In this document: positions 1 through 11,063 of the stretch, one piece after another
How the letters are laid out: the number at the start of each line of letters is the position of its first letter
Position numbering within the stretch: the stretch's first letter is position 1
NCBI GenBank assembly: GCA_977006965.1
Contig: OZ345384.1
Coordinates: 62,001-126,000, forward strand
Source of the DNA: Phymatolithon calcareum
Lineage: Eukaryota; Rhodophyta; Florideophyceae; Hapalidiales
DNA: 64,000 nucleotides
Direction of reading: 5' to 3'
Translations under genes and position numbers: made by a program
The notes under the pieces: generated by a model
Seen by the model: only the letters and a program-made list of their open reading frames with translations
What the model was told of the DNA's origin: nothing
Databases searched by the model: none

Positions 1-1110
1 TTTTTCCGTCATCCCCCACTAACCAAATATCGGAACTTTTTTTGGGATCCTACTCAACTCCAAACAGACAGTTAGCTTCTAAGCTCAGTTGCGTCATAAA
101 CGTGGTGAGAATATAGTTCATCACTCGCCCACAACTTGAACACATGTGCGACCCGAAAAGCACAGCAAGCACCACACTCATTTTCTTACGTGCGTGTGTG
201 AAATCCTTGAAAATATGAATTTCTTTCGAAGGCCATGGGCAAGTAAAAGTAGAATATATATATCAGGCTAAAGAAATTTAGAAAAAACGATTCCGGATCG
301 GAAAATGAAAGATCTTGATTGGGTAAATTCCAGCACGGTAAAAATTCCGGATCCAGTCTGTACGTATGAGAATGTAGATTCTTCACGTCACACTAGAAGT
401 AACTTGAAGAAAGCGATTCCGGATCGAAATATTTTGGAATACGATTGGCTAATATTTGCATGGCAAATATTTGGAATCTATGTAGTTCAGCGGTTTCCAT
501 TGTAGCACTGTAAACCGTCTTCCTACTGGCACTCGTGTCCGTTAAATATTTCTGCCCAATTCAGTGCAGTCCATAATTCGTTTTCTAACGTTCAATCATT
601 TTCCCGTACGTAGGAGTATTCGAGACGAAAGATATTTCAGGAATGAACGATGATGTGGAATTAGTCGCAATTATGAAACAAGATGACGGCCATGAACTGC
701 AACGTCATTTTAGGCTGAATGACGTCCGATCAGTGAACATTGACTCCTGAAGGATGCAGCGGGTCACGCTTACGAGGTATATCAGCGGCGAGGAAAGGAG
801 CACTGGAAGAGCAAAGAAACGAGATTCATCAGGAAGAGTCCATACATTAGTGTATAACAATGATGACATTAAAATGTGGTATAAAATGTGACCGGAATAT
901 GGAATGTGGGGTCCTGTTCAGCTGGAAACAGTTCCGACTCTTCTTTACTGTAATTAGGCATCTTTTGAAAAGAAAATATTTTTGAAGGAACGCCTTCTAC
1001 TTGCGAGGCGCCACGTTTCGAGGCGAGGCGGCTCCATATAATTTTAGACCTCACAATTCAGAGGCCCGTTTCAGTTGCCACGTTTTCTAGCGTCTAGACC
1101 TCATTTCAAG
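1..1110. other. No gene recognised
   Basis: No coding region, repeat partner or RNA gene could be recognised. The open frames are short and lack family motifs. The stretch is AT-rich with scattered stops in all frames. It may hold upstream sequence of the next gene, but no promoter element could be assigned. Confidence 0.4.
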
Positions 1111-1941
1111 ATGATCGTATCTGGAATAGAAATCTGTACTTCTTCTTTGGTGCTCCCATCTACCATGCCGGTGTTCAGCTCCTGGAAATCAAGCGCAATG
1201 GAAAATGAAATTCCTTTTCAGGCTCTTTGTTCTGTTTTCAAGAGCACTTTAAGAAGGGAAGCGGAGGCCGAGTCTCGCCTCACCTCGGCCGATGTGTCGA
1301 CTTACATTTCGCAAATGTTTGCATCAGCATCACTTCTTTCTGCATTGTATTTTCCTGATTCAGTCTTCCGAAGGTCCGTCATCGATCATTTGAACAGACT
1401 TGACGTCTCAAAATTCAAGAAAAATTTCTCCCGCGATCTCTGTATCGTGCATAATGTTGTTTTGAACGATATCAAGCCATCGAATGGAGGTCCCGAAGGA
1501 AGCAAGACATACTCTCTGGATGAAGGGCAAATGAAAACCAAAAAAGACTTGGAGGTTGTTGCCGTTCTTTTTGGGAGTCTTATTCTTGAAGCTGGATTCC
1601 AATCAATAGAACGATCAGACAAAGTGCTCCGGTTTATATTCAAATTTGTACAACTTTCTTCAGATGAAGACACACCAGAGGCTCTGATGGCATGGGTTTG
1701 CGAGCAGATAATTGGGACCGTACGGGTACTTATTTGCCATGATTCTGACGGAGATTTCGGAACTGTTCCGGATCTGAAGACATTTACAGATTCATTTTTA
1801 TCAATATGTCATCCCGACTTTCATGATCTTGTTACTGCAAACGTTCATGACATTGGAAATATTTTCTCTTGCTTCACACCTGTAGTTTTAAGGCTCGTAG
1901 TCCTCTCTGAGAGAAACAATATGTACTCTACCTTTATCTAG
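1111..1941 (+). CDS. Hypothetical 276-residue protein
   Basis: This is a single uninterrupted frame from the first ATG at 1111 to a TAG at 1939-1941. The open frame extends 36 bases upstream without an ATG, so 1111 is the natural start. I do not recognise the family. The protein looks soluble and mainly helical, with several hydrophobic stretches too short for membrane segments and a mixed acidic/basic composition. There is no signal peptide, zinc finger or transposase motif. No second copy was found in the window, unlike most other coding segments. It could be a small host gene or one exon of a larger gene; no splice sites were identified that decide this. Confidence that it is expressed is moderate at best. 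Confidence 0.4.
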   Translation: MIVSGIEICTSSLVLPSTMPVFSSWKSSAMENEIPFQALCSVFKSTLRREAEAESRLTSADVSTYISQMFASASLLSALYFPDSVFRRSVIDHLNRLDVSKFKKNFSRDLCIVHNVVLNDIKPSNGGPEGSKTYSLDEGQMKTKKDLEVVAVLFGSLILEAGFQSIERSDKVLRFIFKFVQLSSDEDTPEALMAWVCEQIIGTVRVLICHDSDGDFGTVPDLKTFTDSFLSICHPDFHDLVTANVHDIGNIFSCFTPVVLRLVVLSERNNMYSTFI

Positions 1942-2714
1942 ATTACTAATGTTCATAAATGGAATGCCATCACATGCACATTACTTCCTCTTGGATTCTT
2001 TGAAAACATTCCGGCGCATTGCCCTGCTTTACTGAACGCAATGTTAATATTTCTCGGAACGAAATATTCCACTACTTTAGCGTGATCTTCTTAACACACG
2101 ATTGCCATTCTTGTCTATCATTTTTCCACAGTTTTGAATCAGTACTCAGCTCGAGAGCTATTTCTATCGATTTTGCTTGGTCAACAGTACGATGACAATT
2201 TTTTAGAACGCGCTGGAGCAATGAATAGTTTATTGACTAAACTCTGTGTCAATATCCGAGCAATAACTTTGATGACCTGAGCTCTCATAAATTATTCGAA
2301 GGAACCAGTGATATGAAAGCCCATCACTTAAGTTCAAAAAATAGAAATCTTTTAGGAGTATAGTAAATAAGAGACGCAGCCACACTGCACTCAATGTGGA
2401 AAAATATTAATTATTTCCGAGTGCATTATTCGAATTATTTTTCACGCTAACCATATCTGATCCGAAAGAAGTATAAGAAATCTTTGCTTGGTTAAAGTCC
2501 GTAGTTTAAAGATTTGAATTCATTACTCGTTCGTTACAAATTGAAGTGAGATAAAATGAGATCAACAAGTAATCTTCAAAATCTCCGGTTCATCGAGAAG
2601 CAGTAAGTTCTAGAGCAGCTTGACGTAGCCGTCCTTGTACATACTTACCGGAAGACAGTCGAGATTGAACTTGCTTGCACCGAACTTCGGAACCGCCCGA
2701 AGCTTCACCGCCAG
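1942..2714. other. No gene recognised; leads into repeat D
   Basis: Nothing recognisable between the hypothetical gene and repeat D. A minus-strand frame of about 74 codons ending near 2608 runs into repeat D and may be the end of a decayed gene, but the matching part of the second D copy is broken. Confidence 0.3.
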
Positions 2715-4145
2715 CGAACACTCATCAGGCTTATTGAAACCATGAAATGGCGTAATGAGCACAAAATTTGGGAAGTACTCCTGCCACAAACAAAAGTGGT
2801 TAGTGACATTTGCAGCTAGGCGCGCTCTGCCCAAGAGGGAGTGGTAAAAGCATTTCCAGAATACCCTTTGGACTGGACATATATTCTTATCAGTATCAAG
2901 GGAGCTCTTTACATCGCTTTCATGCGAAAACGTACTTCGCCTTTGAGCCTTCGAAAAGAATTCGCTAGAGTTTTTTCAGATTTCATCGTCTCGTCATCCA
3001 GCCTTGGCGTTACTAAATTCCGTACACTTTGAAGCCAGTAGAAGTTGTCGAAATTAAAGTCATCCTTTTTAATGAAACAGCAGTAAATGGAAAACGGTTT
3101 TCAGTAATGCAAAGAGAACTCTTCTACGAGGAGGCCACGACACATTGGTCTTGTGAGTGCAGTCCGATGTTGAACTGCCTTACATTCCATTTATTCGCAA
3201 TGCTTTGCAGCAGTGCTTCTATTCACAACAATCTTGTTCGACAAATATTGCCACAGCCTTGAGATGTATATTGTGCGTGTCCTCATATATCTTTCCAAAC
3301 AAATATTCCTATAGAATTTCTCACCTGGAAAAAGTTCGTGAAACCAACCCCGCCAGCTCATTCAATGTACCGTCCAGCGATATCACCCACGACTTTTGCC
3401 GTAATCATTTTTCAAATATTGTAACTCCCACAAATTCAATCCCCGCGTCCTGCTTATGTGCTGCATTGTACATAAGCACCTTCGCTGCCTCCAGTCATGC
3501 CACTTCTTCTACTACTTGGAACTAGTGATGTACATTCCTTCCAATCGCTGTGAGTCGGATTCGCCAGACTCGAAATCATAAAATATATAGAAAGAGTCGT
3601 TTTTCGGCTTTCCCATACATGTAAGGGTGCAGAAAGCGGGATAAGGCGGGACTATTTTTTTGGAATGCATTCTCGATTGAAAGTTTCCTTATCATTGGCA
3701 TTAAATTGTATGTACAAATCACTGATCGTAAGTGGCGAAAGAAGTCCCTGTGGGAGGGGCGGTAGGGTCGTTCCAACTATGACCGACGTTCCAAATCTGT
3801 AAGGCGCAAAGAGAAAGACCACCAGCTAAAGGACGGCAAGCACCTTTTGAACGGGCATTATATATGCCTGAGTGCTTGTGAAATTAAGTCAGGCCCCGAG
3901 TAGTTAGGAGTTGCTTTTATTTTGAAGTACGAACTGTCTTGGCAGCTGCGGAGGCGAAGCGGATATGTTAGACGGTTTAACTCGTCGAAAAGGCAGGCGC
4001 ACAGTAAGCTTTTCAGGACTGTTGCGGATGCATTTCCGGTGCTATCGATCGCAGGGTGGAGTGCCGCGCATCGGCAAACAGGCGTACAGCATACCTTGGC
4101 ATCTGCGGGGACAAAGCTGTTCTCTAAAGTCTACCGCGTCGAACG
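2715..4145. repeat. Repeat D, left copy (first part)
   Basis: About 1.4 kb matches 58084-59330 in inverted orientation, with scattered substitutions and small indels. Clear shared blocks lie near 3020-3130 and 58905-59035, and near 4040-4110 and 58084-58140. The match continues beyond the hAT insertion at 6278-6415. Both copies hold only short or broken frames, so the nature of the repeat is unclear: it may be an old DNA transposon or a duplicated host segment. Its value is as an empty site. Around 4108 the bases TCTG-CGG-GGACAAAG are uninterrupted here, whereas the second copy carries a Harbinger element at this CGG. Confidence 0.75.
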
Positions 4146-6285
4146 CATACCTTGTAAATAATTAATTTTCAACGTATTCACAGCTCGCTTTCGCGTAAGA
4201 ATAGATTATTTATTCAAGAAAGTCAAATGCATAAGTAATATATTCATAGAGAGGGTCAAAAGTAAATATGAATTTTTGGAATATATTCTCATTCCATTAT
4301 TGCACTTACGTCCTGTGCTTATTCAGAGTTTATACAGCTTTGAGGAAGAACCGTTCAACGATGTTGGAAGTAGGCAATATGAAACGAAGGTCCAAATATC
4401 CGGCATGATTTACAGACAGCCTGCGTTTCTTCAATGCTTCGTCTGCAAAAGACATCGAGTCCTTGTCCACTGTCGTAACTGTTTTAGAATCCACAGAGAC
4501 TAGTTTCAGAGAATTTTTCCCTTTTTCTCTTGACTTGTCATCAACTCAATTCTTTTGTCTTGTATTTTTGCGATGCCGGTCTCGAAATGGGGATCTCGCA
4601 CAATGCTAGCATTAGAAGATAACCTTGATTTTGCGCTGGGAAACTTATCAATGACCGCGTCGAAAAAAACACGAACTTCAGCGATGGTGATTAAGTCACG
4701 TTGCAAGGCTTTCGTAACACTGTTGAGGTCAGTTAATTCGGTAAAGAGAGAGTCGATCTCCTTCTCTTAGAAATACGTTGGGATCAGGTGATCAAATGTG
4801 CGTGCATTCATTTCCTTGATTTTCTTGTACCTGATGAGCATCTCACTCGTCGAACTGCACCTGGTTGCGTTGTTGCACTTACCTCGAAAATGCGTGTGCT
4901 CACGCAACCCCGCAGGTACGATTGGTTCTCGAAGTTTTTTATCAAGCCATTTACCTACTCAACCAAATTTCTCTTGTCAGAAATCAGATATTGCACTGCC
5001 AGACTGAAACGATGCGATGCACACCCAACTAGAGGAGTGCTGACTTTGTTGGCGAATGATTGATTGGAACTGCAATTGTCACTAAGAAGGGCGACCACAT
5101 TGTCGTATGACTTTCCATACAGCTGAAGTACGAACTCAGAGTACGCTTTGTGATGTTCAGCATCCTGACTGACTTCATCTTCGAAAGGCGAGAACCCCAG
5201 TAAGTACGAAGTGTAAGCAAATTTGTTTTCTGCTGGTGCAACTGCGAAGATGGCAACATAATGCGTGTCTCCCTCACTCCATCAATCGAAGGCAAGTGCG
5301 AATTTTTCGGGCATGTCTCGGCTTATTTTTTGTTCCACTCTCTTGGTGAGGTGGCCCATGTACTTGACAACGGACTTAGTAGAAAGGTTGGAGTATTTTA
5401 TGTGCTTTCGAAACGCCGCTTGCTCGACAACGGAAAACAGCAGCAGAGTCGACACAAGAAAATGCATCCAACCATGAGCCGCGACCACTTTAGGGTTGTA
5501 GAAGTAAGCCGCCTTGTCACTTGAATTAATCGATGGTGTGCATGTCAATGACACGAGCGAAGAGCCGGTTTCCAGAAGATCTTTCAATTCCTCTGGACGC
5601 TTGGCTCGCACGTCCGATAACAGATTGGCATATCCACTGCCCTTCTACTTCCCGGCAGTGCCACATAGGCATCTCCAAACGCAATCGTCGTCGTCGTTGT
5701 CCTGGCTAAAAAGGCTTTCCCTGACTCGTTTCCCAAGAGTTGAATTGTGTGGCATGATTCCAGTAGTCCAAATAAAATTGAAAGACACTCACAAAGATGT
5801 GCAATTGAAAGAAGTTGATGAAGTGATGGAGGTTGGCTTGGATGTGAGTGATTTCACTTACAAGGGTCGCAATTTAAGAAGAAATGTTTAGACATTGCCG
5901 CGATCCTGATAACAGCTAATTGTCGGAAAGATGGTTCTAATGTTCTCATTAACGTTCAAATCATAGTACGATCAGGTCTACAAGCGAGACACGTACTATT
6001 GATATCAATCAAGTGAATGTAATTTTTCATCGTTACCCAGGCAAGAAAACATGTTCTATTTGGGAGCAACATTAACAGTAATAGAAAAGACAAGTACGAG
6101 CACCTTCAGAATCAGACACGGAGAGTAATTCTAAAAGTATTCTCCCTCCTGCGAAAAAAATTATTTTATTCTATCAAGGCAATGAATGAATTATTTATCC
6201 AAAAGATTGCAGTTGAATAAATAAATATAAACACATACTCGAATAAATTTAAATATGAATTATTTTTTTAAGGTATGGTCACACG
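4138..6285. mobile_element. hAT element A with 8-bp target duplication
   Basis: The element spans 4146-6277, starting CATACCTTG and ending AAGGTATG as terminal inverted repeats. It is flanked by GTCGAACG (4138-4145) and GTCACACG (6278-6285), an 8-bp duplication matching at six positions, as expected for hAT. The other D copy holds the unoccupied sequence GTCACACG once, at 55000-55007 on the opposite strand, flanked by the same bases on both sides. This confirms the boundaries. A deleted relative starts at 63218 with the same terminus. The coding strand is minus and the transposase is broken, so this copy is probably not autonomous. Confidence 0.85.
4270..5755 (-). pseudogene. hAT-family transposase pseudogene (element A)
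   Basis: Read from the ATG at 5755, the N-terminus has a BED-type zinc finger with CVWRCLCG and a GYANLLS segment. The catalytic core follows: FALAFD then WSEGDTHY near 5265, with a TGA replacing the residue between them. Next come the DNCSSNQS block and GCASHRFSLAV near 5000. The hAT C-terminal dimerisation region appears as VRVFFDAVIDKFP (about 4660) and PTSNIVERFF (about 4330). This order is typical of hAT transposases, which excise and insert DNA by a hairpin mechanism. At least four in-frame stops, including a TAG inside the zinc finger, and probable frameshifts inactivate it. The family call is secure; exact ends of the decayed frame are not. Confidence 0.85.
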
Positions 6286-6415
6286 CGCAGTCCGAGCGCT
6301 TGCTTTGCTCAGAACGGCGGTAGGTGCAAGTCCGGTGCTGCGCATCCCAGCTCGGCGTGTCCGCCAAGGGCGTATTCATTTCCACTTTTCAAAATTGTAC
6401 GTTATTTTTGGTATC
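6278..6415. repeat. Repeat D, left copy (second part)
   Basis: Continuation of repeat D after the hAT insertion. It matches 54900-55039 in inverted orientation, including GTCACACGCGCAG at the junction and CAGCTCGGCGTGT further on. Similarity stops near 6415, where LINE-derived sequence begins. Confidence 0.65.
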
Positions 6416-7340
6416 TCCAATTGTTGAAACCCAAGAAAGTGCCATAAATGCCTCGGCGATGGCACAGACCTCGGGAGCCAGTACTTGTCTCATTCGGTTC
6501 ACAAAATGTTTTCTCGGAACTGTGTCGTAGGCCGCTTTCAGGTCTAGGACTGCGTCGCATTGCTGGCCTCCTTTCAGCGGCTCCGCGGCCCTAAGAGTGG
6601 CCAACTCTGTACTTTTCCCTTTTAGAAGCCAAGCTGGTAACACTGGTAGTCGTATACCTTGCGCAGCTTGATATCGATGGCCGTCTTTACGATTTTCCTT
6701 GCTTGGCTAAGCAAGGATATTGGGCGATATTTTCCGGATTCCTCGTGTGTCCCATTCTTGTGTATCGGTCGAGGAGAGCTTTCTGCCAGTGGAGGAGCAA
6801 GTCTACACACCTCCCACAAGCTCTATACAGGGCCGTAAGAACGTCTGCATTGAGAGATGAATTGATTTTCAGCATCTCTGCCTTAATTTCGAACAGGCCG
6901 AGCGCCTTTCTAGTTGGCGATCTCTTGATGGATTCTTCAATTGCGTCCCTCATGTCTACAAAACATGTGAACTTCCTTAGTCCAGGTTGCCACTTCTCGG
7001 GGCTACGGCATGTTTTCAATATATGGGCAGAGAATCGGGTACAGCTCATTTATCTTCCGATCATATTATTTCTTGCCGATCGTCTTCTGATTTTCTTCTC
7101 CATCCTGCCTAGCTGTTTCAGGGTAGTTTATCCGTCCTTCTCCTCGAACGCAGAGATGTACTCTTGATACTGTTCATTTTCCCGCTTGTTTACTTTTGTC
7201 CGTATTTGGTACTTACACTCGTGGTATATTCCCCAGTCTTCAGGTCTTTTGGTCCTTCTGGCTTTTCTGTAGAGTTTCTTTCGTCTCAGGGCCAGTTTGT
7301 CGAGCTCATTGCTCTAGAATGATTTGTACGCTTACCTGTT
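6389..7340 (-). pseudogene. LINE reverse transcriptase fragment
   Basis: Broken minus-strand frames contain recognisable LINE reverse-transcriptase blocks in the right order. The pre-RT segment NELDKLALRRKKLYRKA lies near 7300, KYRPISLLSQARKI near 6720, and DAVLDLKAAYDTVPR near 6540. These correspond to NYRPISLLSQARKI and AVLDLSAAYDRVPR in the full LINE at 30-35 kb, but the sequences differ enough to be a second family. The catalytic YADD region and both element ends are missing. Several stops and frame changes mark it as dead. It abuts the end of repeat D, but no target duplication could be found. Confidence 0.75.
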
Positions 7341-8291
7341 CTCCAAGGCTCACAACAAGCTTTAACAAGTTTCTTATATGTGTTTTGCAGCTGTCCTGAG
7401 GTTTTTGCACTGTTCAAGGCGTTCGATAATCGCGGATGAGAAGCTTGAGCTTGGATTTTCTGCTACATCACAAGTCGTGATGATAATTAAAAATAACTTT
7501 CTTGAAGACAAAGACGGGTCTAAGCAGCGATGGCTCATTGATACAACCATAGTGCCTTCTTCCGATCTTGATCCGGAAGATTCATGTTAATCGTCTGGAA
7601 ACAATAGCTATTTCGCACTTCAAAATGAATCGAGGGGATTCCAAATCATTTCAAAGGTCCGCAAGACCCAGAACGAGACGAATGATGAACAACACCCGGC
7701 TACGTGCGATTTACACATTAGGAACCTTATTCGTCAACTTCAGAATCGACTTTCCTTTGTTGAGCTGAAATCAGAAGAGAGGGCCTCAGTCGGAATTTGT
7801 TTTAAGCCGTTTGAGTCATCTCCACTTCATTTGTCTGGAAACGTCTTGGAAACGCACTATAGAAGGCACTTTCTCCCGAGAAGCAGTCTGTACCAGCTTC
7901 ACCGTTTTCGTTTGGCTCAATTGTAAAACATGCAGACTGCAGTCTGAAACAATTCTCTAAAATTGCGCATGACATTTCAGGGAACTCAGCAATATCAGCT
8001 TTCTTTTCACCATCCCTTTCTGAATTGTTCACGCTTCCATAACGAACAGTTGAAATATGCTTCCGGTCATTCAAGGACTTTGCTATGATTTCCGTAACTA
8101 CTCGGACGAATTCTGTGCCAGCCGTATTTGCAAGACACGGCAAGATCGAAATCTTAACACGTTGGAACATAAACACTTTCTGCTTGTTTCTACTTTACGG
8201 ATGATTAGGACAATGGCGTGGGATAGCTCACCAATGCTAATTTCTCCTGGTGAGTGCATTCGTGGTGCATGAACAAAGGGCGGTAGTTTTC
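7341..8291 (+). pseudogene. Degenerate open frames at the Copia target site
   Basis: No family is recognised. A plus-strand frame (8057-8272) ends with a TGA shortly before the Copia target site; beyond the stop the same frame would run GGSFLL into the sequence right of the Copia element, joining across one copy of TTTTC. Minus-strand frames also exist (7802-8176), so the coding strand is uncertain. The region may be a decayed host or transposon gene that Copia entered. The left target duplication TTTTC lies at 8287-8291. Confidence 0.25.
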
Positions 8292-8531
8292 TGTGGAGAC
8301 TAGTTCCTTGGTTTAATGGAATGGTGGAACTCTAGCTATTTGTAGGCTAGAGCGCTGATGTGCCTGTCGGCTGGGTGGCACAGCGTGTCGCGTGCCTGGT
8401 TCGCCAGCCAGATATGTGGCTGGAGAGTCATGCGATCACCCATGTGCGCTATGCACTCGAGTCTCTCTATATGTGTGTGATGTAGGACTAAGAAAAACGA
8501 TTAAGAGACTCGGGAAGATGTAGGACTTGCA
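8292..8531 (-). repeat. Copia 3' LTR (240 bp)
   Basis: On the minus strand the LTR begins TGCAAGTCC and ends CTAGTCTCCACA, so it has the standard TG...CA ends. It matches the right LTR throughout except for an extra 38 bp near its start, bounded by two copies of GATGTAGGACT (plus strand, near 8479 and 8517). The right LTR has lost one repeat and the intervening bases. Confidence 0.9.
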
Positions 8532-8541
8532 CCCCCGGTCA
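8532..8541 (-). promoter_or_regulatory. Copia polypurine tract
   Basis: Immediately upstream of the 3' LTR on the minus strand is CCGGGGG, a short purine run in the position where plus-strand DNA synthesis is primed in LTR retrotransposons. It is shorter than many polypurine tracts, so the assignment rests mainly on position. Confidence 0.5.
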
Positions 8542-8645
8542 GGCTTTTAGTCGTGATTGCGGATGATTCGCAGATTGTCGAGGAACTTCTGCTTGCCTAG
8601 GGCCTTTGTGAAAATATCAGCCGGCTGCCTCGTGCCAGGAATGTG

Positions 8646-9095
8646 TTATATATCGATCAATCCGCGTTGGACCTGCTCTGTTATGTAGCGCGACTTAATA
8701 TCGATATGTTTGCTGCGCGTCGTGGCGCCGTTTGCCACGGAAATTGAGATAGCAGCTTTGTTGTCGACTCCCAGCTTGATAGGGGCGCGAATCGGTATCT
8801 TCCACTCGTTGGCCAGGTTGTAGAGCCATACAATGATCCGAGCTGCCTCGGAGGCAGCGGTATATTCTGTTTCCGCAGAAGATAACGAGATTGACTTCTG
8901 GAGCTTGCTCTTCCAGTAAATCAGGTCTCCTGCGTATGTGACGGCGACGCCAGTGCCCGACTTTCGCGTGCTCGGGCACGCTGCCCAGTCGCTGTCAGAA
9001 TACGCGCGCAGTACTGGGTCGGCACAGTGCGAGTACGTAATGCTGGCATCTTTTCTCCCGGAGAGGTAGCGGACGAGCCGTTTGAGAGCGGTCAT
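8646..9095 (-). pseudogene. Copia RNase H domain
   Basis: About 150 residues give a textbook Copia RNase H: YSDSDWAACPSTRKSGTG, WKSKLQKSISLSSAETEYTA and KHIDIKSRYI. The acidic residues of the active site are all present (D in YSDSDW, E in AETEY, D in GVDNKAA). The domain degrades the RNA strand of the RNA-DNA hybrid during reverse transcription. The segment itself is open, but it belongs to a polyprotein interrupted elsewhere, so it cannot be produced normally from this copy. Confidence 0.9.
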
Positions 9096-9239
9096 ATGGC
9101 GTTGCGTGGCGCGTCGAGGAAGCGTGCGAGACGGCTTGCGATATAAGCGATCTCATACACTACGGTGTCGGCGATGAAACGGGCGAGGCCGATTCCACTC
9201 CTGTAGAGCTTGTGTTCCTCCTTGTCGAGAAGCCCCTCT

Positions 9240-10033
9240 CACGGCTTTCGGGCAGAGAGATCGGTTCGAGGGTCGTGCGGAATTGCGCATGGATTGCCGT
9301 CTGACAAGCCGAATTCGCGCAAAAGCTCCTCGATGTGCTTGTGGACTGACAGTTTGACGCCGGTGCGCGTGCGCTCTATAGCGACGCCCATGTGCTGGTC
9401 GACTGGAACCTGCTCCGTGACCTGCCATTCATTCATTAGTTTGGTTATCAGGCGCTGTAGGTATGACTTGTCCGAGGATGTTAGAACAAAGTCGTCGGTA
9501 TCGGCTAGTAGGCGAGCGGTGGCGCCGGTAGAGGGATCCGTGTGTACGAAGCAACCAGGCTCTGCTTTGATTGCCTTCTAGTCCCACTCAGTCAGCTTAG
9601 CGTTGCGGTGGCGTTCCCATAAATATCGACCGTCCGGGCTGCCCATCTGTGCCCTTTGTATCAGCACAAGCTTTTCCGGTGCGTTAAAGGTGCCGTCCGA
9701 GCGGCGTGGCTGTTTCATCGTTACGCGAAACCGAGGGTCCGAAGGAGCACGAGGGTAAGCGCTTGGGACGTCGACGCTGCGGATGTGCTCACCTGGCAGT
9801 GCGGCGTTGGCATAGAGGAAGCGTCGAGCAGCATGCGAAGTCGATTGAGCTGCAGTTCGCTCGGCGTCGAAGTGCACTCCCGGTTGCATTAAATCTCCGC
9901 GGGCTGTGCAGCGCGCAGAGAAGCCGGTGAGGTCTCCTTCAGCGTTGGTCTTGTGTCTGTAGCTCCAGGTGTTCTGAACTGGCTTGTCGCTGGGATGAGT
10001 TGTGGTGAACGCCCATGCGCCAAGGGCAACCAT
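9240..10033 (-). pseudogene. Copia reverse transcriptase
   Basis: The segment starts with the W-x-Y/K/A-rich RT entry (TWSYRHKTNAEGDL) and has IRSVDVPSAYPRA, the first catalytic Asp block (usually QxDVxxAFLxG). A TAG after KLTEWD at about 9578 falls where a Trp is expected before KAIKAEPGCFV. Near 9500 the catalytic YVDD box reads DTDDF in the context LLADTDDFVLTS: both Asp residues remain but the Tyr is replaced. The palm continues to the ELLREFGLSDGNPC region near 9300. The Tyr-to-Asp change could be clade-specific or a disabling mutation; a comparison with other family copies would decide. Confidence 0.85.
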
Positions 10034-10063
10034 TCGGTCAATAAAAGCGTCATGGGCTTGTGC

Positions 10064-10952
10064 TCATTTCTGCGCCAAACGCCCGCGAAGGGCCTGGTTG
10101 GTTGACCGCGGGTCTGACGGTGGGCGCATTGGCGTTTCTAGATCAGCGCTGATAGCAGCAACATGCGGCTCTTTGTCACATTCCGCTGAGGCCGCCCAGC
10201 CACTGCTGGATGGCCGATGCGGCGGTGATGGTTTGAAGGACGGGGTTTTCGTGGCTGCGGCATGTTCGGAAGCTGTAGGGTCTGTCATGCTGTCATCTCG
10301 ATAACGTGGTGGGCGGCGAAGTGTACTGCGCGGTCTGAGTGATCGCGTCTGGTTAGCGACTGTAGCCTGTTCCTGGTCTGTGAGCTTGTTTGCAAAGATG
10401 CTCTTGATTCCTGAAGATTGGTCCTCTTTTGTGGGCGGCAGGGTGCTCTGGCGGGCGAAGCCGACTGAGCTGCAGATTTCGGACTGTTTTTCAACTGGGC
10501 GTCTAGGATCGCGTGTCGGAACGAACTCAGCGGCACGAGCATCTATGGCCTTGCGCTTTGTAATGTCGAGCACGTTAATGGTGGATTTGGAAATCGGAGT
10601 TAAGTAGCGGCAGGCAATGCCCCGCGGGGTAAAGCTCTGCATGATTTTCGATTTGTTTCGGAAATAGCCTTTTCATCCGAAAGGCAGCGTAAGCGGAAGC
10701 TTGGACGGCGTTCCGAAGAGGGATTCGTGGGACGGCTTGATTTTTCCGCTCTTTGGCGTTGCGTTTCTCTTGGCAATGTAATCCTCGAGAGCGTAGTCCA
10801 AAATATCCCTGTAGAAGTCGAGCGGATGCGAGCTGACTGCGGATGCAGTCTTTCAGCGCGCGAATAGCTCGCTCTGCCTGTCCGTTCATCTGTGGACTGT
10901 TAGGTAATGAGCGCGATATCTGTATGCCTTCTCTGAGTGCAAATTTTCGCCG
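10064..10952 (-). pseudogene. Copia integrase C-terminal part and linker to RT
   Basis: Next to the Harbinger insertion the frame reads SLPNSPQMNGQAERAIRALK, containing the Glu of the integrase D,D-35-E triad. Further on is TPRGIACRYLTPISKSTINV, the usual conserved C-terminal block, followed by about 150 low-complexity Pro/Ser/Arg-rich residues linking to reverse transcriptase. Integrase inserts the cDNA into the genome. The first two catalytic Asp residues lie beyond the Harbinger element at 14000-14188. Confidence 0.85.
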
Positions 10953-11063
10953 GGGGCAGCGGGAATATCAGGGTCCGAGGACTATATTCCGAAATATTTC
11001 CGAGAAGCCTAAATTAGATTTGATTTTAGTCAGCAAAGTTCAAGGTTAATTGTCAACATTTCT

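Noticed and set aside
8292-8490. Copia LTR of 199 bp ending at GTAGGACTA
   Set aside because: Those ends give no TG...CA and no target duplication. Extending to 8531 and 16102 yields TG...CA ends and a TTTTC duplication.
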